A stretch of DNA of 64,000 nt from Sclerotinia nivalis. Taxonomy: Eukaryota > Ascomycota > Leotiomycetes > Helotiales > Sclerotiniaceae. A model generated the notes under the pieces. The model did no database searches and was not told where the DNA came from. It saw only the letters and a list, made by a program, of their open reading frames with translations. The stretch lies in assembly GCA_029531795.1 (NCBI GenBank), contig JAPEIS010000003.1:1860001-1924000 (forward strand), written 5' to 3'. A program made the position numbers and the translations under genes. Position 1 is the stretch's first letter. Each line of letters begins with the position of its first letter. Positions 21,244 to 32,924 of this stretch are shown piece after piece.

Positions 21244-22829
21244 CTAGGCCGTCGACACAATAGTGAACGATTGACTAGTCGCATCACCACCACAAGCAGT
21301 AGAATCCAATTTCCCAGCAGCGTTTGCCGCAAGACAAGTTGCATTATTCCCATTTTCAGGGGCAAGTAAAATGCTTGTTTGGCCTTCGATGAAAGGGAAA
21401 AGTTGTGAGTTTGTTACTAGACCATCTATTCGAAATCTCAGTGCATGCTTTTTTGAAGGAATGTAAATAGTCGCAAAAATACATACCACCATCAGCTCTT
21501 CCTCCACAAGAGAACATAATAACTGTATCGCCAGCAGGTCTTCTCGGGTCAAAGTTAAGACATCCTTGAGTCTGTCAGAATCATTAGCATTTCCTGACGA
21601 CTTTTCATTCCAGAAAGAACTACTCACTAAGCTGCTAACCACAAGCACTGAACCAGGTACATTGTTATGCTCTCCACTTGTAACAATATCCCAAGCTTGA
21701 TTTTGACTTCCATCACATGCTTGTAGAGTAATTGGAATCAGGTTCTGTCTAAAATCACCTGCAGTAGGATCAAGGAATAGGCATTGTCCAGATGCATCTT
21801 TCAAAGCGACAGAGGAGAAGGCTTTTACAGCAGTATTGTCTAGTGCATTGGCCTCTGCGGCAGCTGAAGGATCAAGTACACCTCCGGCGCGGGACACTGG
21901 GAGAGGAGCCGTTGGGTCGCCTGTCGGAACAGTGGATGCAGCTGCGGTGACAGCTACTGAAGTGGGAGAAGATAATGAAGAGATGACTGCTGGAGATACT
22001 AAAGCTGTTGGTGTTGGAATAGCTGCTACATCTGAAGCCGCCGGAGCAACAGAACTGGCGGCTGCTGGATCAGCGGAGGTGTTTGAGGCGCCAAAAGTAA
22101 ATGTTTGGCTAGAATCAGTTTCATCACAAGGCGCTTCATCGAGAACGTTGGCGGTAGTAGCAGATAAACAGGTACCTGGTGCGTTTTCGGGGGAAAGAGT
22201 GAGTGGGCCAGAAGTTCCATTAAAAGGGAATAGTTGGGAGTTTGTGACAAGTCCATCTTATTGGGATTAGCGACGACGCCTTAATTGAAGGTGATTATAA
22301 ATACCTCCATCAGCCCGACCACCGCACGAAAACATGATGACAGTATTACCCGCCGCACGACGAGAATCAAAATTCAAGCAAGCTTGAGTCTTGAGAAGTC
22401 ATCAGTCTGTGAAAATGAAGGAACAAACGCCAGATTTTGCTCACCAACGTATTGACGACCAACATGCTACCTGCCACATCATTGTGCTTCCCACTCGTAA
22501 GAACATCCCAAAGCTGCCCTGTACTGCCATCACAAGCAGCCACCTGGATCGGAGTCAAGTTTGCTCTGAAGTCCCCGGATAGTTCATCTACAAAAAGGCA
22601 CTGCCCAGATGATGTCTACATTTAATTAGCACCAAGGTATATGGACCCTGGATAAAACGGCAGAACATACCGTAATAGGAACGGACGAGAAAGCCCTTGT
22701 TGCAGTATCATCCCGTTGTTGGGCTTCCTCGAAAGCAGCTTGGTCAAGAGAAGTGACAACTCTTTTGCGAAAAGCAGGAGAGGAGAAACCACGCGTTGCG
22801 AAAAGTAACAGTGAAAAGGAGAGATACAT
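21244..22829 (-). CDS. Secreted protein with two tandem ricin-B-type lectin repeats
   Basis: Six exons on the minus strand (22829-22671, 22615-22445, 22389-22305, 22256-21628, 21571-21487, 21425-21244) join in phase to 436 residues. The N-terminus (MYLSFSLLLFATRGFSS) is a signal peptide. Two homologous repeats follow, each with AFSSV, SGQCLF, ACDGS, a QxW motif (QLW at 87-89, QAW at 325-327), CLNFD, TVIMFSCGGRADG and DGLVTNSQLFPF, as in R-type (beta-trefoil) lectin domains. An Ala/Ser/Thr/Pro-rich linker (about residues 195-262), likely O-glycosylated, separates them. Introns sit at the same places in both repeats and exons 3 and 5 are both 85 bp, so the repeat arose by genomic duplication. 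The role is probably extracellular sugar binding; ligand unknown. Confidence 0.82.
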
Positions 22830-23824
22830 GGCTACAGCTTGATAACAACAAAGTGAAACTGATTGATGGTAAGGAGCAAAAGGTGCTTCGGACACTTGTT
22901 TAAGGAATGAAAGACTGCCCAGCAGTTGAAAGAAAGTAAAATCCAAGGAGGGAATGAAGTAACAGAAAATGAAATGAGGGTAAAGACCTAGATACAAACG
23001 CAATTAAAGCTGATAATGTGCAAGAAAGTAAAAAGCTTTATATCAACCTCAGATACCTGAGTAACCATAGTGCCAATGGTCCTCGAAACACATACCGTAA
23101 AAGGTCACAACATATGCATTCCCCAAAAGCAAGATTGTTACTGATCAGAAAAATTACCAAATGATCCTCCGAAGCTCATCCCCAACCCAAATAAGCAAAA
23201 CTTTTACTTCACTTGAGCATATATGCAAGGAATGAAACCCCACGCGTTGCAAAAGTCGTTTCCGTGTAGCCATGTTATTGGGCGGCTAGAGGGCCGGGTC
23301 TCGGGTCGACCTGTCGGGTCTGCACTAATTGATCTGATCATTTGACAAAAGAGGAGAGTTTCATCCGATCCTTGTTTTGAGTTTAATTTTCGGATGATTT
23401 CCACATTAGTGAGAACGGGGGGATTTGTCCTGGTTGACTTCAATGAAAGATCTTGACACACGCCCCCAATTTCAGATAACCGTTGAAACGAGCTTGGCGA
23501 CCCTGGCATCATCTCCTGCACGTCAAATCAGCGACTAGGATGTCTACCCCCAAGGATATTAATTGATTCGTCAATTCTTATGACAGATCTGCCGGCCGAA
23601 TGATATATTGGTAGTACTATGTCTTATAATAGCGCCCAAACCTTTGGTTAGCATCAAGATTGGATTAGTCCTGCATGATTGACCTAGATTTCACAGAATT
23701 CAAAACCTTGGTAGAGGAAATCATGCACACAAAATTAGAAGAATCGTTGGACATCGTAAATTGTCTTTCATAATTCATGACGATTTGGTATTTTACATTC
23801 CCCAGCGCTTTTAATGCATTATAT
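22830..23824. other. Intergenic region, no gene seen
   Basis: It contains the upstream region of the lectin gene and the 3' UTR of CCT8. No convincing reading frame or repeat was found. Confidence 0.5.
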
Positions 23825-25624
23825 CTAATCTTCATCCCAGTTCTATACCAGTTAGTGAAGGGTACTCGTTCATGGAAGGATTGTGAACTTACAGGATTTG
23901 GTCCTGGAGGTTTTGGACCACCAGCTTGTCTTGCAACAATAATCTGATCGACAGAGAGCACAGTTCTTGCGGCCTCGGTAGCAAGCTTGATAGCCCAACT
24001 CTTTGCGATCATAAGATCTAAAATACCCTCCTTCTTTGCGTCAAGAGTTCCGGTATCGTCCTCGTTCTACGCAAGAGTTAGTATGCTTTTTGCGATGTGG
24101 TATTAATCAGGCTTACCTCAATATCAACACCGGTATTCCAGTTATCATGCTTGTGATGAGCAGTGTAAAGCCTGCTGAGAGTTTCCGTAGCGTCTAGACC
24201 AGCACTTTCTGCTATAGTCCTTGGAATAACTTCGAAAGCCTCACCAAATTTTCGGATAGAGTATTGGGCCAAACCAGGAGTCTTGTCACCAAATGCTTGT
24301 ATCCGCTCAACCAACTGAATTTCTGTAGCTCCGGCACCTGGTACAAGTCTGGGATCTCTGGTAATAGCCTTAACGACATTGACACCATCATCAACAGCAC
24401 GCTCGACATCATCAAGATGGTTCATTGTTGCTCCTCGAAGAACCAAGGTGGCGGTTTTTGTAGTTTCGTTCTCTTGTCTGAAAACTGTGACTCTGTCTCC
24501 ACCAATCTCAAGGGTCTCCACAATATCAACACTTCCCATCTCATCAGGCATTGGTGCTCCCAATCTAGCTAGTGGAGTGGCACCGACGACTCGACATAAT
24601 CTTCTGAGTTCGAATTTGCTAAGAATGCGAATAACCAAGATACCAAAGCGGTTGAGGTAATGCATTGCAAGTTCACCTACGGTAGAACCAGCAACTACGA
24701 CTCGTAGACCAGAATCGTAAAGTTCCTTAATAGCAGTCTCCAACTGGTTCTCTTCTCCCTTTGTGAAATCCAGCATTTCCTTTGCGGTATGTAATAAAAC
24801 GGTACCCTTCGTTTCGGTTTGACTGATGTCGATTGGGCATGAGAATACACCAACCTTGGCTCTGGTAGCCTTCTTGACCGATCCATCTGGCTCACGGCCG
24901 AAAACCATACCCTTAACCACCCTACTTTGTTCTAAACTTCCTCCCATAATCTTAACAACTCGAATGTTATCAACGTTAAAGTTGATTGGGTTCTTTGGGA
25001 GAACGGCTAAAACTGCCTCGGCGACCATATTTGCTAAGAATTCCTCGTTGCCGTTTTGTTTGCTTGCAATGACGGTTCGAATCGCTTTGCTGAGTTCTGC
25101 CTGCGATCGCATATCCTCTACTTTGTCTACCACCAAGTTCTCTAACTCTTCCAATGCAAACTTCTGTGCCCGCTCGTAACCTATAACCACATCACTGGTT
25201 TTTAAGCCCATCCTTAACAGATCCTCAGCCTTCTTCAAAAGCTCTCCGGCAAGAACAATAACTAAGTTTGTAGCATCTCCCATCTCGGCTTCTTGCTGCT
25301 GACTCGCCATGACGATAAGCTTCGCAGCGGGGTGGACAACATCCAGTTCTCGAAGGATAGTGGCGGCGTCTGATGTGAGGATCATCTTTTGCAGATGGTT
25401 GATGACAATTTTATTTCTTCCATAAGGTCCTAGGGAAGTCTGAACGGTCGAGGCAATAGTTCGGCACGCATCAATGTTACGAATAACTGCTCCATCTTCG
25501 GAATCATAGCTTGGTGAGGGGGTTAGCTGCTGCAGTTTGGAAAGAATATACGGAGGTTTTCGTACTTTTGATAACCTTGTTTGAAAAGGTTAGAGTTTGG
25601 GGCATTTGGAATATTGAGAGACAT
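23825..25624 (-). CDS. CCT8: T-complex protein 1 subunit theta (chaperonin)
   Basis: Four exons (25624-25566, 25509-24117, 24066-23893, 23842-23825) with introns of 56, 50 and 50 bp give 547 residues, the usual size of fungal CCT theta. It is one of eight subunits of the cytosolic TRiC ring, which folds actin and tubulin using ATP. Family marks are GPYGRNK (47-53), LTSDAAT (64-70), RELDVVHPAAKL, MGDATN (97-101, where most chaperonins have GDGT), LVPGAGATEI in the equatorial domain, and the C-terminus GGPKPPGPNPNWDED, whose last six codons form a tiny final exon. The subunit assignment rests on NLFKQGY near the start and DAATILREL, typical of theta. Confidence 0.93.
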
Positions 25625-26247
25625 CTTGAAATGTGTTCAGTAGAAAGGTCTCTTTCGTCGATGTAATCCTTCCCTTCCTGCTTAATGAAAAAAGTCGCGG
25701 CTATCTGCCTTTTTTGGTGGAGGAAGCGTGATTTGTGCCTTATTTTGAATAAGGCAGAAATTAATTATGCATGTCGGATAAACGTCATGCCATTTCCGTC
25801 CGAATAGCTTCATGGGACCAAAGAATGAAATGCGACCTGAAGCTTAATAAATTTACACAACCAACAAGAATGTTACCAAAACTTTGCGTTTGCAACATAC
25901 AAAGTCATCTAAATAATCAACAGAATTTGCGCAAAAGTAAAGGTAAAATTAATTACAATCGATCAGTTTCAATAAATATATTGTACTAATCCATTCATAA
26001 GGCTTATAGCTATTTAGGTCCCCAAACCTAGTGGAACGAATTTAGTTGTCAACACCGACGTTCAAGATTGCTCTCCGCAACCAACATATTGTCTTCTTAC
26101 AAGCTTTCATCAAAACGATAGTTGCAGTTGCTGCGATACCAATCTGATAATTGAAGCATCGTATCACTGTGAAGCTCAGGATAGCAGTTGATACCCCTTC
26201 AAGCATAACTCCAACTTCATCTGTTGGACGACCACGATACGATCACA
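25625..26247. promoter_or_regulatory. Divergent intergenic promoter region
   Basis: The 623 bp between CCT8 (minus) and the HMG-like gene (plus) must contain both promoters. No gene or clear conserved element was recognised by eye. Confidence 0.5.
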
Positions 26248-27215
26248 ATGGCGTCCAACGGGATATCAAAAAATCCACCCACGCTTCCCCCGTCAGTTGA
26301 GGAATCATACAAACGGAAATGCATTCAACTGAAGACTCGAATGAATGAAGTCGAGGAAGCAAATGATGCTGCACGCCTCAGATTAGCTAGAATGCAGCGA
26401 GCGATAAATAAGATGCGACTCGAGCGAGCATTCTTATTGGAACAAATGGCAAAGCGTACAAGTACAAATGTGGAAGATTCGGAAGGTTCCCCAAGCCCAC
26501 CTCCAACTGTAGGTCTTTTCTCTCCCTACTTTCGCATCCCTCTTCCATAAGCTTCGAACAAATGCCTAACGCAAAAACCCAAAAGCCGCAAGAAAAGCCA
26601 TTGCGCACAAAGCGCGGTCATCGCAAACCCTCTTTCCTTAATACCCTCGGCGATCCCTCCATTCCTCTACCAAACAGTCTAAATGCCAATCTCGCCATCT
26701 CACCCTCCTCCTCCGCCTTCTCACATACACATCCTGATGCCCCCAACCCGGGTCAAGGAACATTCGGCAGTTTCAATACCTCCCTTGTCCATCCACAACC
26801 CATATCTCCCCGCCGCGCACTCTCCAATTCCACTCCTATGGGCGGCCGAACACCACACTCAGCCTCCAATTCCCCATCCATTCCTCCTTCTGGTCCGCCC
26901 AAAACACCCAAATCAGGCTTCGATTTTTATTGCCAGGAACTCCGTGGGCCCATGTTGGTACAACATAGACATGATATCAAACAAGGAACCGTTGATGTCG
27001 ACTGGCTTTTAGCAAGCGGATGGAGAGACACAAATGATGAAACTAGAGAACGATACGAAAACTTATTCAAAGCGATGCAAAATGCAAAGAAAGCCGAAAA
27101 TGGAACCACCTTAGATGATGTGGAAATGGGAGAAAGTGGACGTGAAGAAACTCCCAATGGCAATGGCAATGGGGCCAATGGAGCAGGCGGCTTCACGGCT
27201 GTGAACAGAGGCTAG
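26248..27215 (+). CDS. Coiled-coil and HMG-box-like chromatin protein (NHP10-like)
   Basis: Two exons (26,248-26,508 and 26,586-27,215; 77-bp intron, phase 0) give 296 residues. The start is the first ATG in frame (MASNGISK). Residues 20-75 form a charged coiled coil (ESYKRKCIQLKTRMNEVEEA, ERAFLLEQMAKR). A basic patch, LRTKRGHRK, follows the splice. The middle is Pro/Ser-rich and probably disordered. A degenerate HMG-box-like segment lies at about 196-255 (PKSGFDFYCQEL, GWRDTNDETRERYENLFKAM). This arrangement resembles the HMG subunit (Nhp10/Nht1) of the INO80 remodelling complex; the complex assignment is inference. The acidic, Gly/Asn-rich tail is low complexity. Confidence 0.72.
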
Positions 27216-28429
27216 ATGTAATCTACGGAGTTGATTGGAAGTCAAGGAAAGGAAAGGGTCTGGATCAATACTATATGCGGGGTGGGATAATGGAGTGATG
27301 AAAATATTCAAAACTTGGCGTTTTGGGCGTGACGATGAAGCAGGCAGCTTGCAATATTAGAATTACCTACTTTTTCATTTTCCCTGAGATGGAGTTTTTC
27401 GTGCAGAGATCTATGTATTTGGTAGTCCAATTCTTTCAATGTAATATTAACAATTAACATTATATGATTTCACTATTTCTCATTCGGGAAATACCCCTTT
27501 GTCATACCCGAAAATATGTGAATTGCTCGGTGGAAAATCTCACAGTTGAAGGCAAGAAAACGCTGAACTTATTGCAAATATACTCGTTTCTGAGCAGTGA
27601 ATACGTTTGGCACGATAGGTTTGGCTTTGATATACTAAACTCATTTCCGATGATAAATCTGTTTGGTATATCAAGTTCATTTGAGATTATAAAGTTTGAA
27701 ATGATGAAGGATGCAAAATAACTTTTAGCTATGTTTTCCGCATTGATTCCCCTTTATCTCTCAACAGGCATTATATTCCAGACAAAGCCCACAAGAAACT
27801 AATAGATTAGAAGCAATCACACCAACATATCATATCACATCACATCACATCCCATCACATCACACAAATCCAAGTATATTAATTTATTCCATCCATTCTC
27901 CATTTCCCTTCCCATCCTCTATACATATACATATAAATACACACACCACTCCCCCGCTCCTATCCCTTTCCCTCACACAAAATTAAAACACTCGTCCTCC
28001 ACACGAAGTATCCAAATCCCCCATTATCTACCCAAGTCCAAGCCAAGCACAAAAAAGACCCACATCCAGATCTCAAGACTCCGTAGCGCAGTCTTTTAAG
28101 TACTGTGGAAGGTAATATTATGTACAATTTTATGATTTCCATCCAGCCAGATGAGATGAAAAAGAAAAGAACGCCTGTGATCCGTTGTCGTATGATCAGG
28201 TCTTGAGTGTGTAATGAGAAAATAATCCGGATAATATCCCATGGTAATATCAATCCGGAAGGCGAAGTGGAGTGATCGAAAGCTCTTTTCTTTCAGTCAG
28301 TCTGGGTATGAATGTCTGGCTCCTTATTCAAAGCTCTCTGCATGGGTAACTATAGCCATAGCACTCCCCCACTCTGCCTTGAATGATTAGTTGAATGGAT
28401 ATCTCCTATTAAATTCCTAGTTCTATAAA
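27216..28429. other. Intergenic region between convergent genes
   Basis: It contains the 3' ends of the HMG-like and Rmd1-like genes and a CACAT-type pentanucleotide repeat (about 27,826-27,864). No further gene is evident. Confidence 0.5.
27826..27864. repeat. CACAT pentanucleotide repeat
   Basis: About eight imperfect units (CATAT, CACAT, CCCAT) occur in tandem in intergenic DNA. Confidence 0.7.
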
Positions 28430-30077
28430 TTACTCGCCGACTGATAAATCGACGATAATATTAAGAACTGCAACTAGGATCTCCACAGCAATGAGAACGA
28501 TAACCACCCATTCCAGCTTCTCCCCATGTCGATGACTAAGTTGGTCCTTGAGTACTGCCAACAAATCCGCAATAACATCCAGTCTCTCATTCAGGAGCTT
28601 CACTCTCTGATCCATTTCCAAGTAACTTCTTACAGCTTGGTATATTGGTTCTAATTGCGGTTCTGCCCAAAATAACTCGGGCGTATCAAGAATTGAACCA
28701 TTGAGGTGAATATTTATGCGTAGGATGAAGAGCTCGCCGATTTGCATGTTGATTTGTTTTCGTGGGAGAGCGATGGTTCCTGTCAGCGCGATCTGGGTCG
28801 GGATGTCTTTGTTTTGGTCGATGGTGTTGTCTACGAGAGATTCGAAGAGTGAGGTCTGAATTGGATAGTTAGCATCTTATTAAGAATCAGATTCAAACAA
28901 GAAATACCTTAACACTCTGTGCCAAACCATGGGAAATTGCCAGCTTGGTCATATAATTCCCCTTTTCCCTCAACGTAATAAAATCGTTATAAATCCTAGC
29001 CTGATACTCTTTGGTGTAATAGAAATTGAAGGACTCCATTTCCACATCATCGGCTGCGAATTTGCCGCTCTCAAACTTCGCTATTTCTTTCAGGAACTTT
29101 TGCTCGTGTGAACTAGACATACCCCATATTACTACAACGCCATAGCCGAATAAAAATACTTCGGGCGTGTGTATTCGAGTATCAAAATCAGGATTGCTTT
29201 CCGATATAAGAGCTTGGGTCTCGTTCTCTATTTGTCGTTCAATGACTTCTGGGAGAAGGTGGTTAGCGGGAGAGTGGTCGCCATTGCTGATTGTAATGTC
29301 ACCGCCATCAGTGTGCAGGTCTATTAGGCCTTCTCTCCGCTGTTTCTTGTTATCATCCACCTCAATAGCACTATCCGAGTGCCTTCGCTCCGTCATCTTC
29401 ATCGGCGCACTATGTACCTCCATGTCTTGATCTGAAGTCGCTTTTCCAAGGTCTTTGCCGTATCTAAATGGTGTATATATACATTCGTCAAAGGATTTTG
29501 GGTTCGCTCCGAACTTCGTCTTGCCTCGACCCTTCAGGAAGCGCATCACATTGTCCAATTGGTATTTGTTAGCGGTGCAGAATGCGGTAACTCGGGGTAA
29601 TCGATCACGATCTGCCTTTCCTAATCTTGCAGCATCTCTCCGCGCTGTTGGGTCTTTGATTCGTGTAAATTGTGAATAAACGTCTCGTCCGCTTTCTTCA
29701 TCAGGTCCATCTACGCCAACCTCTAGGTCGGGCAGATACTTAAGCTTCTGTGTGACCTTGCTGGCTCTTTGAGGGCCTATCTTTGATGCTGGGTGCATTG
29801 GCACCTGAGGAGAGCCATGACTGTTTCGGCGACGAAGTTTGCTATTGAGAGAAGAGCTTATGTTGTTTGTCGGTGATGCGGTTATTGGGTTAAAGGAAAT
29901 CCTGGGTTGTGTAGACTCATTTGAATCAATCGTCCTGACTGTTGGATTGTCATTGAAGGTAACATTTCTTGGCACTTTCTTCGAGGTATTTGTAGGACTG
30001 AGAGGTTCTTGTCCGAGGAGAGGCGTCTGCTCTGAGGTGTTGGCGCTGGTAAAAGCCATGGGTGAGGTGAAAGGCAT
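28430..30077 (-). CDS. Rmd1/DUF155 family membrane protein
   Basis: Two exons (30077-28908 and 28855-28430; 52-bp intron, phase 0) give 531 residues. The first ATG in frame is at 30,077; a second at 30,059 is possible. The N-terminal 155 residues are Ser/Pro/Asn-rich and likely disordered. The DUF155 region starts near residue 162 (RVTAFCTANKYQLDNVMRFL), is interrupted by an acidic insert, and resumes with EVFLFGYGVVVIWGM, FNFYYT and KLAISHGLAQSVK. A C-terminal helix (about 504-527, WVVIVLIAVEILVAVLNII) is the single membrane anchor typical of the family. Yeast Rmd1 is implicated in sporulation and the vacuole; other members act at mitochondria. The precise role here is unknown. Confidence 0.85.
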
Positions 30078-30304
30078 TAAACTTATCTTTAATGACAAGA
30101 AGATTGAAGACGATGTCTCCGAAATAGAAAAATTATATGTGCATAAGAATTGATGTATTATCTTTGTAAGTTAAAATTTATATTTCAGAAATGACGTTTA
30201 TTTTCCATGAGAGGATGCAACATTGGGCAGGCTTTCAGGAACAAATCGATAGGTCCGTGCGGAGCATCAATCATATAGGAGCCGATATACCGGTAAAAAA
30301 AATC

Positions 30305-30616
30305 TATCAATAGAGACATTTAGAGAGGCAATAAACTAACTATCTCTAATATTATTCTTGAGTTTAATTTTAAGCAAATAATTAAACTCAATCAAATTTC
30401 AACTATATTTATTTGAGAGATAACTAATTCGAAAATTCTAAGAAATAATATTGTTTTATTAATAATTTTATTTTATATAAAAATATAATCAATTATTCTT
30501 TATATATTTTTTAAAAAAACACAATACTAAAACTAAACAAGATCTCAAGAATGGATAGTTCCATTTCGACGCTAGAGATAGCTAGTTTATTGCCTCTCTC
30601 AATACCTCTAATCATA
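30305..30616. mobile_element. MITE-like element with about 43-bp terminal inverted repeats
   Basis: The left arm contains GAGAGGCAATAAACTAACTA and the right arm its near-perfect complement (TAGCTAGTTTATTGCCTCTC); a 25-bp core has one mismatch. Weaker pairing continues outward to TA at 30,305-30,306 and TA at 30,615-30,616, consistent with a TA target site as used by Tc1/mariner elements. The roughly 225-bp interior is AT-rich and has no coding capacity, so the element would depend on a transposase elsewhere. Exact ends are uncertain by a few bases. Confidence 0.6.
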
Positions 30617-31039
30617 TATATATATATACACATCTGCCTTACAAAACCAATAAAGCTATCTCTTAAAATATACAATGGTGTACGAGAGATCTTTGTTATA
30701 TCTAGATACTTTCCATTTCTGGAGTCGTCAACGACCTTCTATGTGTTTGGTTATATATATCTAAGGTAAGGACGTCGACTAAATAAATGATTCCTATATC
30801 TCACTGGATAATTACAGTACTTAGAACTTGATATTTAGAGGCGGTGAGCTCTACTTACCATACGGCACTTCCAGCTTTGTAGCTCCGAGCTCGATGAATC
30901 TGTGCTGTTACTGGCCACTCTCGAGTACTTCCTCCTTCTAATGCACGACATCGAAAGGATGGCATATACGGAGTACATTCCAAAATTGAGTTGAACAGCA
31001 TCATAGGTGTCTTATACGCTGTATCTAAGTGATAAGTTT
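30617..31039. other. Intergenic region, no gene seen
   Basis: Apart from a short (TA)n run next to the MITE-like element, nothing recognisable is present. Confidence 0.4.
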
Positions 31040-31795
31040 ACGATTACCTTGTCTCATTGGTAACGTTCCACCTGCATATGCATATCAGCCCCAGGAAGAG
31101 CCCCAATCCCCACAATCTCAATTTACAAATTTCTATGTGGAGCAGTTATTATGTTGAGTCATCGTTGTCCTTAGAATTGCTTCCAATATCATGGCAGTTG
31201 TGCATGCTTGCACCAATGTTCAGGATCGTATTCAATCATATTGTCGAAACACTCCTTTCCGCCACTTGTCTCTCCAATCGCCTCTGCTTGTCTCAGCCAT
31301 TGAATCTCCAAGTTCTCCGCAATATCGGTGATCTTTTAGTTCTTCCAATGTTAGTGTCAGACAAGGAATCGTGCAGCAGCAGTCTGTCATCAATCCTCCT
31401 ATTGGAAAGATCAGACTGCATGGCTTATAACGGCCAGCTGATCTTGTGTGGTGGCTATAGTGTTGAGCACCTGCACCTGCACCTGTTCGGCTGTTTGAAA
31501 TCCTGTCAAAGCCATCCCCTATCCATTGATATCCAGAAATTAATACGAAAGTATATACTGGATCGTTCCCGTAGATAGAGCCCCAAGTGCCCAATACTGC
31601 GTGGCAAGGATGAGAGCTCTTTTATCGATTGAATGATACGGGTTACGTTGTTGCTCTCTGGCTCGGATGGACAACCTCAACTTTTTCGCCAAGGGTTCGG
31701 CTATTCGTTTTGTTACTGTTCTTGTTGTTGTGATTAAGGTGTTGATTTGGATACATATCTATCTCAGTGTCGAGTGGTTGTAAAAAATTACCCAT
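31040..31795 (-). pseudogene. Decayed gene of unknown family
   Basis: On the minus strand an ATG at 31,795 opens a polar N-terminus (MGNFLQPLDTEIDMYPNQH). A second frame then gives a long coherent sequence: LAKKLRLSIRAREQQRNPYH, KRALILATQYWALGALSTGT, then GFQTAEQVQVQVLNTIATTQ, QTAAARFLV and TDIAENLEIQWLRQAEAIGE. About ten stops interrupt it; most are TGA or TAG codons that a single C-to-T or G-to-A change would make from Arg, Gln or Trp. The frame switch near 31,650 could be an indel or a lost intron. The family was not recognised. Confidence 0.45.
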
Positions 31796-32307
31796 GAAAG
31801 GTAAAGAGCCTTTTGTATTAAACGTCTCTATTTTTGAGCGAGTAAAGTTTACTTGAGATTAAAACTCTTTGAAATTGGCATACAAGTTTCAATATTAGTA
31901 TCATTGAAGAACAGTAAGATTGTTAGTGGAACTGCACGCCCCGCTCCCTCTCTTTCAATTTAGATACACTGTGTCAACCCATATCTGTGCCCCCAGATCA
32001 ATATGAACCTCTCGCAAACTTCAAACTGTCGGATGCAAACCGCGATTGAGATGCTGCAACTCGAGTATGCTTTTTACATCCCCCACCTCCGTCGCCGATC
32101 TTTCAATTTCCACCTTCGTCCGCTGACCCAAAATCCATCTATCGTACAGCTGGTAATCCTGCTACTTCCACCATATACTCTACTTGGTTCTCGTCATCCC
32201 ATAGTAAAGTTCCATCCCTTCATCCCTCACGCGAGGCTATTAAGTTGTCTTGGGCTAAATCCGGATGCTTACGCAATGGCATGTCCCACTTCTTAAGTTC
32301 CTCGGAT
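31796..32307. other. Intergenic region, no gene seen
   Basis: Short open frames only; no recognisable motif. Confidence 0.4.
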
Positions 32308-32924
32308 CTAACAAATGGGCCTTGAGCTACCATGCATGCAATGAACTATGAACTTTCGAGCCAATGAATCTCTAGGAAAAGACTCATAAAATTCTTCAAT
32401 TCTCGAGACATTTTTCTCATCTTTCTTGAGGAGGTATCGAATGTTATCCATGATATGATTCTGGGAAGCAGGGATTTCTAACTCGGCACCTAACAGCCAG
32501 CACCGAAAAAGAGTTTTGGTTGGCATAGACGACTTGATTCCATTTCCAGTGTAGAGCCAGGACACAAGCGTTTGGTATTGAGATACCGCTCCATTTCGAA
32601 GGTGGATAATTGCGTCGTTGGCAGTGACATTCTTTGGGGCAAGTTGGTTCCCAAAGAATCTCGAGTGAATAGTAAGATCACGGTGAATGACGAAGTGTTC
32701 GCCTTGCCCGCTTAAACTCATCTCAACTGTCTCTCGGCCGAAAAGAAACATCCTACGTAGCTTCGTAACTAACCTCGCGAAGTGGGAAGGTGTTGTTTTA
32801 CTTACCTCCCAGTTAGGGCGATGTGGCTTCCTTCGTTTATGTTGATTTCTTGGCACTCAAATTGTCTGTTGTGTGTCAAGCCATGATAGTCGCAGTAGCT
32901 TGCTTTTCCTCTCTCACGAGCCAT
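32308..32924 (-). CDS. Small BTB/POZ-domain protein
   Basis: Two exons (32924-32806 and 32752-32308; 53-bp intron, phase 2) give 187 residues. The BTB fold follows the splice: VEMSLSGQGEHFVIHRDLTI, then SRFFGNQL, a beta strand (AIIHLRNG), LVSWLYTGNG and LFRCWLLGAELEIPASQNHI. These are the usual landmarks of fungal BTB proteins, in which the domain serves for dimerisation or binding to cullin-3. No second domain is present. The start is uncertain: the same frame is open upstream to an ATG at 33,044. Confidence 0.6.

Noticed and set aside
21836..22270. 144-codon Ala/Thr/Val-rich frame on the plus strand
   Set aside because: Antisense shadow of the lectin gene's linker and second half of repeat 1, whose exon structure is well supported.
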